Origin: Euryodendron excelsum
Taxonomy: Eukaryota; Streptophyta; Magnoliopsida; Ericales; Pentaphylacaceae
DNA: 64,000 nucleotides
Direction of reading: 5' to 3'
Assembly (NCBI GenBank): GCA_033060915.1
Contig: CM065378.1
Span: forward strand, 53,406,001-53,470,000
Shown: positions 60,341 through 64,000 of the stretch, piece after piece
How the letters are laid out: every line of letters starts with the position of its first letter
Numbering within the stretch: position 1 is the first letter of the stretch
Program-made: the position numbers and the translations under genes
The notes under the pieces: model-generated
What the model was told of the DNA's origin: nothing
The model's database searches: none
The model's input: only the letters and a program-made list of their open reading frames with translations

Positions 60341-60780
60341 TGCTTCTAACATGTGAAAGAAAGAGAAGAGGGAGAAGTAGAAAGGAGAAGGAAATTCTGC
60401 AGAAAAAGAAAACAAAGAAGAGAAGAGTGCTTGGTTAGTAAGAAAGTAAAGCAAAAGCTAAGGAAAAATCTAGAAAAATTGCAAAAGCTTGAGACAAGGT
60501 AAGGAATCTTAATACTATGATTGTTTTCATGTATTAAATTGATTGATACATTTAGAAAGACCTGTTTCATGCTCTTGGAAGTATGGAATTGAACTATAGA
60601 ATTAGAGACTTCAAGTTAGAGACTTAAAATCCTTTGTAATGTTCATGTTTTGATGTTTGAAGTCTTGTTTGAGACTTTAAAATCACATTCAAGACCTTAG
60701 GAGGCTTAGGAATGTGTTGGATTAGTTAGGAGTTACTTAAAATCCTATTTTCAGACGCATTATTTTTGGACCAATGTAGC

Positions 60781-60985
60781 AGAATGAGCGTGCCAGTGTG
60801 GGCTGAAGTGCGCCTATTGGCGGGGCTCATTGGAATAAGCGTGCCAGTGTGGGCTGAAGTGCACCTATTGGCGGGGCTCATTGGGATGAGCGTGCCAGTG
60901 CGAGGTGAAGTGCACCTACCACTAGAATGAGGGTGCCCATGCAAGGTGAAGTGCACCTATTGGCAGAGCTCACTAGAATGATTTT
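60781..60985 (+). repeat. tandem repeat of about 50-60 bp
   Basis: Four drifting units with GAGCGTGCCAGTGTGGGCTG, AAGTGCACCTATTGG and CGGGGCTCATTGG. It lies inside the LTR-like sequence, about 1 kb from its start. Confidence 0.8.
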
Positions 60986-61860
60986 TATTTGCATTAGAAT
61001 TACCCTTCCTAGTGGGTTCTACACGTGTAAGAATCAAATCAAGGGCTTCGACTCCTTGTGCCCAAAGGGTGTGAATACATAATAAGATGTGGAGTTTATT
61101 TTGAAGTATGAATATCTTATTATAATGGAAATATGAATGATTCTCCACTACTTCAAAGAAAAACTATTACTCTTATACTATGCTTTTGAACGACAATGCT
61201 TTATGAATTGTCTATGGAATTAATTGAAATATATTTCTTGTATCTATTGCATTCATTGGACTTTGCTCATACTATGAATTAACATCTCTGGAAATGTGAA
61301 GTAGGACCATACCTGGAGATGTTTTTGAAAGTTTGCTTGAAAGCATGTTTCGGAGATCAATGCTTCTGTTTTGTGAAGAGGAGAGCATTCCACTTTTCAA
61401 GCTCTAGACCTTATGTGAATAATTGAAAAAGGTTATCTTGTATATATTGTACTTGTATGGCCTTGGGATAGGCCCAATGGTTTGTAATAATCCTATGTAT
61501 ATGGTTTTGGCTTCTAATGTGTTGGAGACGTAGGCACTTGCTCTGAAGCTCGGTTTTGAATGCACAATACTATATTATGTTTACGCTATTATATATATTA
61601 TGGATGAATGCATAGGTGATCAACCTATTTCATGTGTTAGGCCTTTGGTAGCTATGCCATTGGCCGATCATGACTTTAATCCGCATAAGTGGGGTTTGGT
61701 GACATAAAGTCCTCCTGTTAACCAGTCATATGCCTAGAGTTGAAGAACTCCCATTTATTGGAGAGCTCGACTTGGGGGGCTAAGTTTGCCTGTGATCAGT
61801 TGAGGACAGTTGACCCATCCTCCTCAGCTTGAGAATTCAGAACCAAGACAACTTCTGCAA

Positions 61861-62901
61861 CATTGAATGCGTCAAAGGTGGTTGAGAAGTACAGCTAAAG
61901 GCTGCAGAGGATCCAAAGTGTTGCAAAAGTTGGTGACTGTCATTAACACTCATTAATGTCCTTTGTCTTCTGCCAATTATCTTCTAATGGAGGTCTTTCT
62001 CTCTAAGACCCATAAAAAAGAGACCCCAGAGTTTGTGGAGAAGTCTTTGCTTGCCCACGCGTCACTTCACGAGACTAACAGGTGGTACCAAGCTCTTAGA
62101 AAGAGAGGTGACGTGGCACTTTATAGTAGAACAAGTCTAAGGTAGTACAAGATCGTCTTTGACACGGTTTCTGAGACATATCTGAGCTAGCTTCAAGTGG
62201 GTTCGAACGGACTACAGTGCCATGTGCCCGCTCGAGTTGGTTCAAGTTGACTTAAAATTGCAATTTACCACTAGCCCACTCGAGTTAGCTCTAACCAGCT
62301 CTGCTTTAGCCACTTGTACTCTTAACTTCAGATGCTTATACCTTCTTCAGCTTTGTATAAGATATTTGCACATGTTGTCAATGTAATCTAACTAATTCAA
62401 AGACATATTAAACCAATTATATTTTAAGTTTTGTTGATGAATTGCCAATACACTATATTTCTTAACCATATGCAAATAGATTTCTATATCTAATGTAACA
62501 CATGGGGCCCGCACACACCCCTTGTATGTGAAGCACACGCCTAGATGTTATCCTCATGTCACCCTCGTACGTTTCCTCAATGACTAAATCGGTTAAATTA
62601 ATAACTTAATTAGCACTAATTAATCCCACTTAAGTTAGATAATCAAGTTTAATTACAAGTGAATTATGAGCACTAAAACATGTCACCCAAGCATTGATTA
62701 AGATAATCAACATATATTTAATTTAAATGCTTCAAATGAATGCATAGATGTCGCACACATATAGCCATCTACCAAAATTTATTTTTCTCATAATTAAACA
62801 AAGCTTGACTATTGGATTCGAACTTCAATTCTAACCACTAATTTTTTTTTTCTTTTTTTTATTTACAATTGTTCTCAACATAGATTGGCAAGAATTAGTT
62901 A
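61861..62901. other. sequence between two LTR-like repeats, no gene recognised
   Basis: A 60-codon open frame (61,963-62,145) and the segment around it may be decayed element interior or flank. A T-rich run is at 62,840-62,870. Nothing else can be supported. Confidence 0.4.
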
Positions 62902-64000
62902 TGTCACACCCTAATTTTCGAGGGTGATTGATAGAAAAAATAACTAATTTTGGGTAAAACCAATTTTCAATTGTTTAAAAAAATGATAATATAGTCCAAG
63001 TTAAATAAAATTCATAATATAACAGAGAAACTACACATCACTCAACTAGTAATCCGAATCTCAAAATCTCATATACAATTGGAATACAAAATACAATACA
63101 GAGTTATCACAGTACTGATGAAATAACAATAGGAGAAATTTAGCTAATTTCTAACTCTTCCAAGCAATTATCAATTACGAATAACTTGCTACAGTCTTTT
63201 TATTTGCAATATCACTCGCAAAATCTAGTAGGGTGTGAACTTATACCTAATAGTCCAGAACATTCATATGCAACATGTAGCATATAAAACATAATAGAGG
63301 CAGGATAACAATAATAAACGACAATGCATCTGAATGCAATGCATCTGATAAACTGACTTTCACTTCAATGTGATAAATTTCTCTTATTCCTTCATTTAAC
63401 TTTCTAACCATTTATTTGTTCAATGCCACATATATCTTAATATTTTATTCATCTTATCCAATTTTCATCTTTCTTTACTCATCATCATTTATTACTTTAG
63501 GAGAAATAATGGCTTTCAGAGCTTCCATCCAAGGTGTCATCCACCAACATGTCCTCAGAACTTTCATCCTCGGTACGCGTGAACCAACACGCTTCTACGG
63601 AAGCTTAAACCCTTGTCCAAGATAATTCTAGCTTTTTTACCTAAAGGAGGAACAATCCCTACTTGCTTATATACGCATGCTTTTTATTATTTCATAATAT
63701 TCTAACCTGAATTTTATCTATTATGGTCTATCTTTTTTTGATATTACAATCACATTATTCTCCATCAACGTCTAAAATATGTATTCCCACTATCTCGTCA
63801 CAAGTTATCTAGCTCCATGTAATGCATGTCTCAAAATAATCATAATCCAACAAATCAATGCAAAGCATAAAGCTGTCATGCGAATCATGAATCTCACAAG
63901 TAACAATTACTATGCATTATATCGCATTTTAATCAAAGTAATAGTAATCTGGATATGTAAATCATGTTTATCATCAGAACCACTGAAACAATACTCATCA
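62902..64000 (+). mobile_element. start of a gypsy-type LTR, cut by the window edge
   Basis: TGTCACACCCTAATTTTCGAGGGTG is the common start of Tekay/Del-type LTRs. About 600 bases in, CTTCATCC-type segments with GGTGTCATCCACCAACATG, CTCAGAAC and GGTACGCGTGAACCAACACG match the style of this LTR class as remembered. Five bases before the start are AGTTA, the presumed target duplication. The far end is outside the window. Confidence 0.6.

Larger units (their letters stand above)
59790..61860 (+). mobile_element. probable gypsy-type LTR (start TGTAACATCC), right border uncertain
   Basis: TGTAACATCCTAGATCTTGC is the type of LTR start seen in plant chromovirus (Tekay/Del) elements, remembered as TGTAACACCCC. 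It holds a long (GT)n (60,284-60,338), a 60-bp tandem array (60,781-60,985) and a CTTTGGTAGCTATGCCATTGG segment near 61,645 that is typical of such LTRs. Five bases before the start are TGAAG. No certain partner was found, so the end is uncertain and it may be a truncated LTR. Confidence 0.5.

Noticed and set aside
1..64000. A bacterial-type or defence gene system
   Set aside because: All genes and repeats are of plant nuclear type. No prokaryotic operon, toxin-antitoxin or phage-like feature was seen.

Overview
The window is nuclear DNA of a flowering plant, most likely a woody eudicot with a transposon-rich genome. The evidence is AT-rich intergenic sequence, GT-AG introns of up to 6.4 kb, long CT/GT/GA microsatellites, Ty3/gypsy LTR retrotransposons with LTRs of 4-5 kb, and plant-type nuclear genes for splicing and for organelle-related proteins. 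The species cannot be named from sequence alone.

Left third (1-23,023): nested retrotransposons. A minus-strand TAT/Ogre-like Ty3/gypsy element runs off the left edge. Its broken gag lies at 348-1373, its primer-binding site near 2927-2945, and its 5' LTR at 2952-12356. A plus-strand solo LTR of the same broad family (6878-11930, flanked by GAACC on both sides) is inserted in that LTR. A second element, Athila-like and without pol (13728-23018, flanked by ACCGA on both sides), follows. Its 3' LTR is interrupted by another minus-strand giant LTR (18184-22919).

Middle (24,950-34,376): a plus-strand two-exon gene for a CWC21/SRRM2-like spliceosomal protein. It has a CWF21 domain in exon 1 and a very charged, serine- and arginine-rich tail in exon 2, separated by a 6.35 kb intron loaded with repeats. 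From 34.4 to 40.7 kb there is a tandem duplication, a dead LINE fragment, long poly-C tracts and otherwise anonymous sequence.

Right-middle (40,704-51,700): a minus-strand, seven-coding-exon DUF1997 gene (230 residues, including a 46-nt exon) that can be read completely by joining GT-AG exons in phase. Head-to-head with its 5' end lies a broken DUF3537 membrane-protein fragment (51,927-52,380). A dimeric SINE-like insertion (52,595-52,916) comes next, then the last two exons of an RsmH/MraW-type rRNA methyltransferase on the minus strand (53,918-54,735). The N-terminal half of that protein was not found in the window.

Right end (55,230-64,000): a 4.15 kb TIR element with an 8-bp target duplication and GACACG-rich ends, then a probable LTR starting at 59,790 with about 60-bp tandem repeats, and the start of another gypsy-type LTR at 62,902 that runs off the right edge.

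The three genes are housekeeping genes with no operon-like relation. No pathway or defence-type gene cluster is present. The main novelty lies in the repeats: a 208-bp-spaced palindrome array upstream of an LTR TATA box, a pol-less Athila-like element with a Pro/Tyr/Gln-rich ORF, and the GACACG element.
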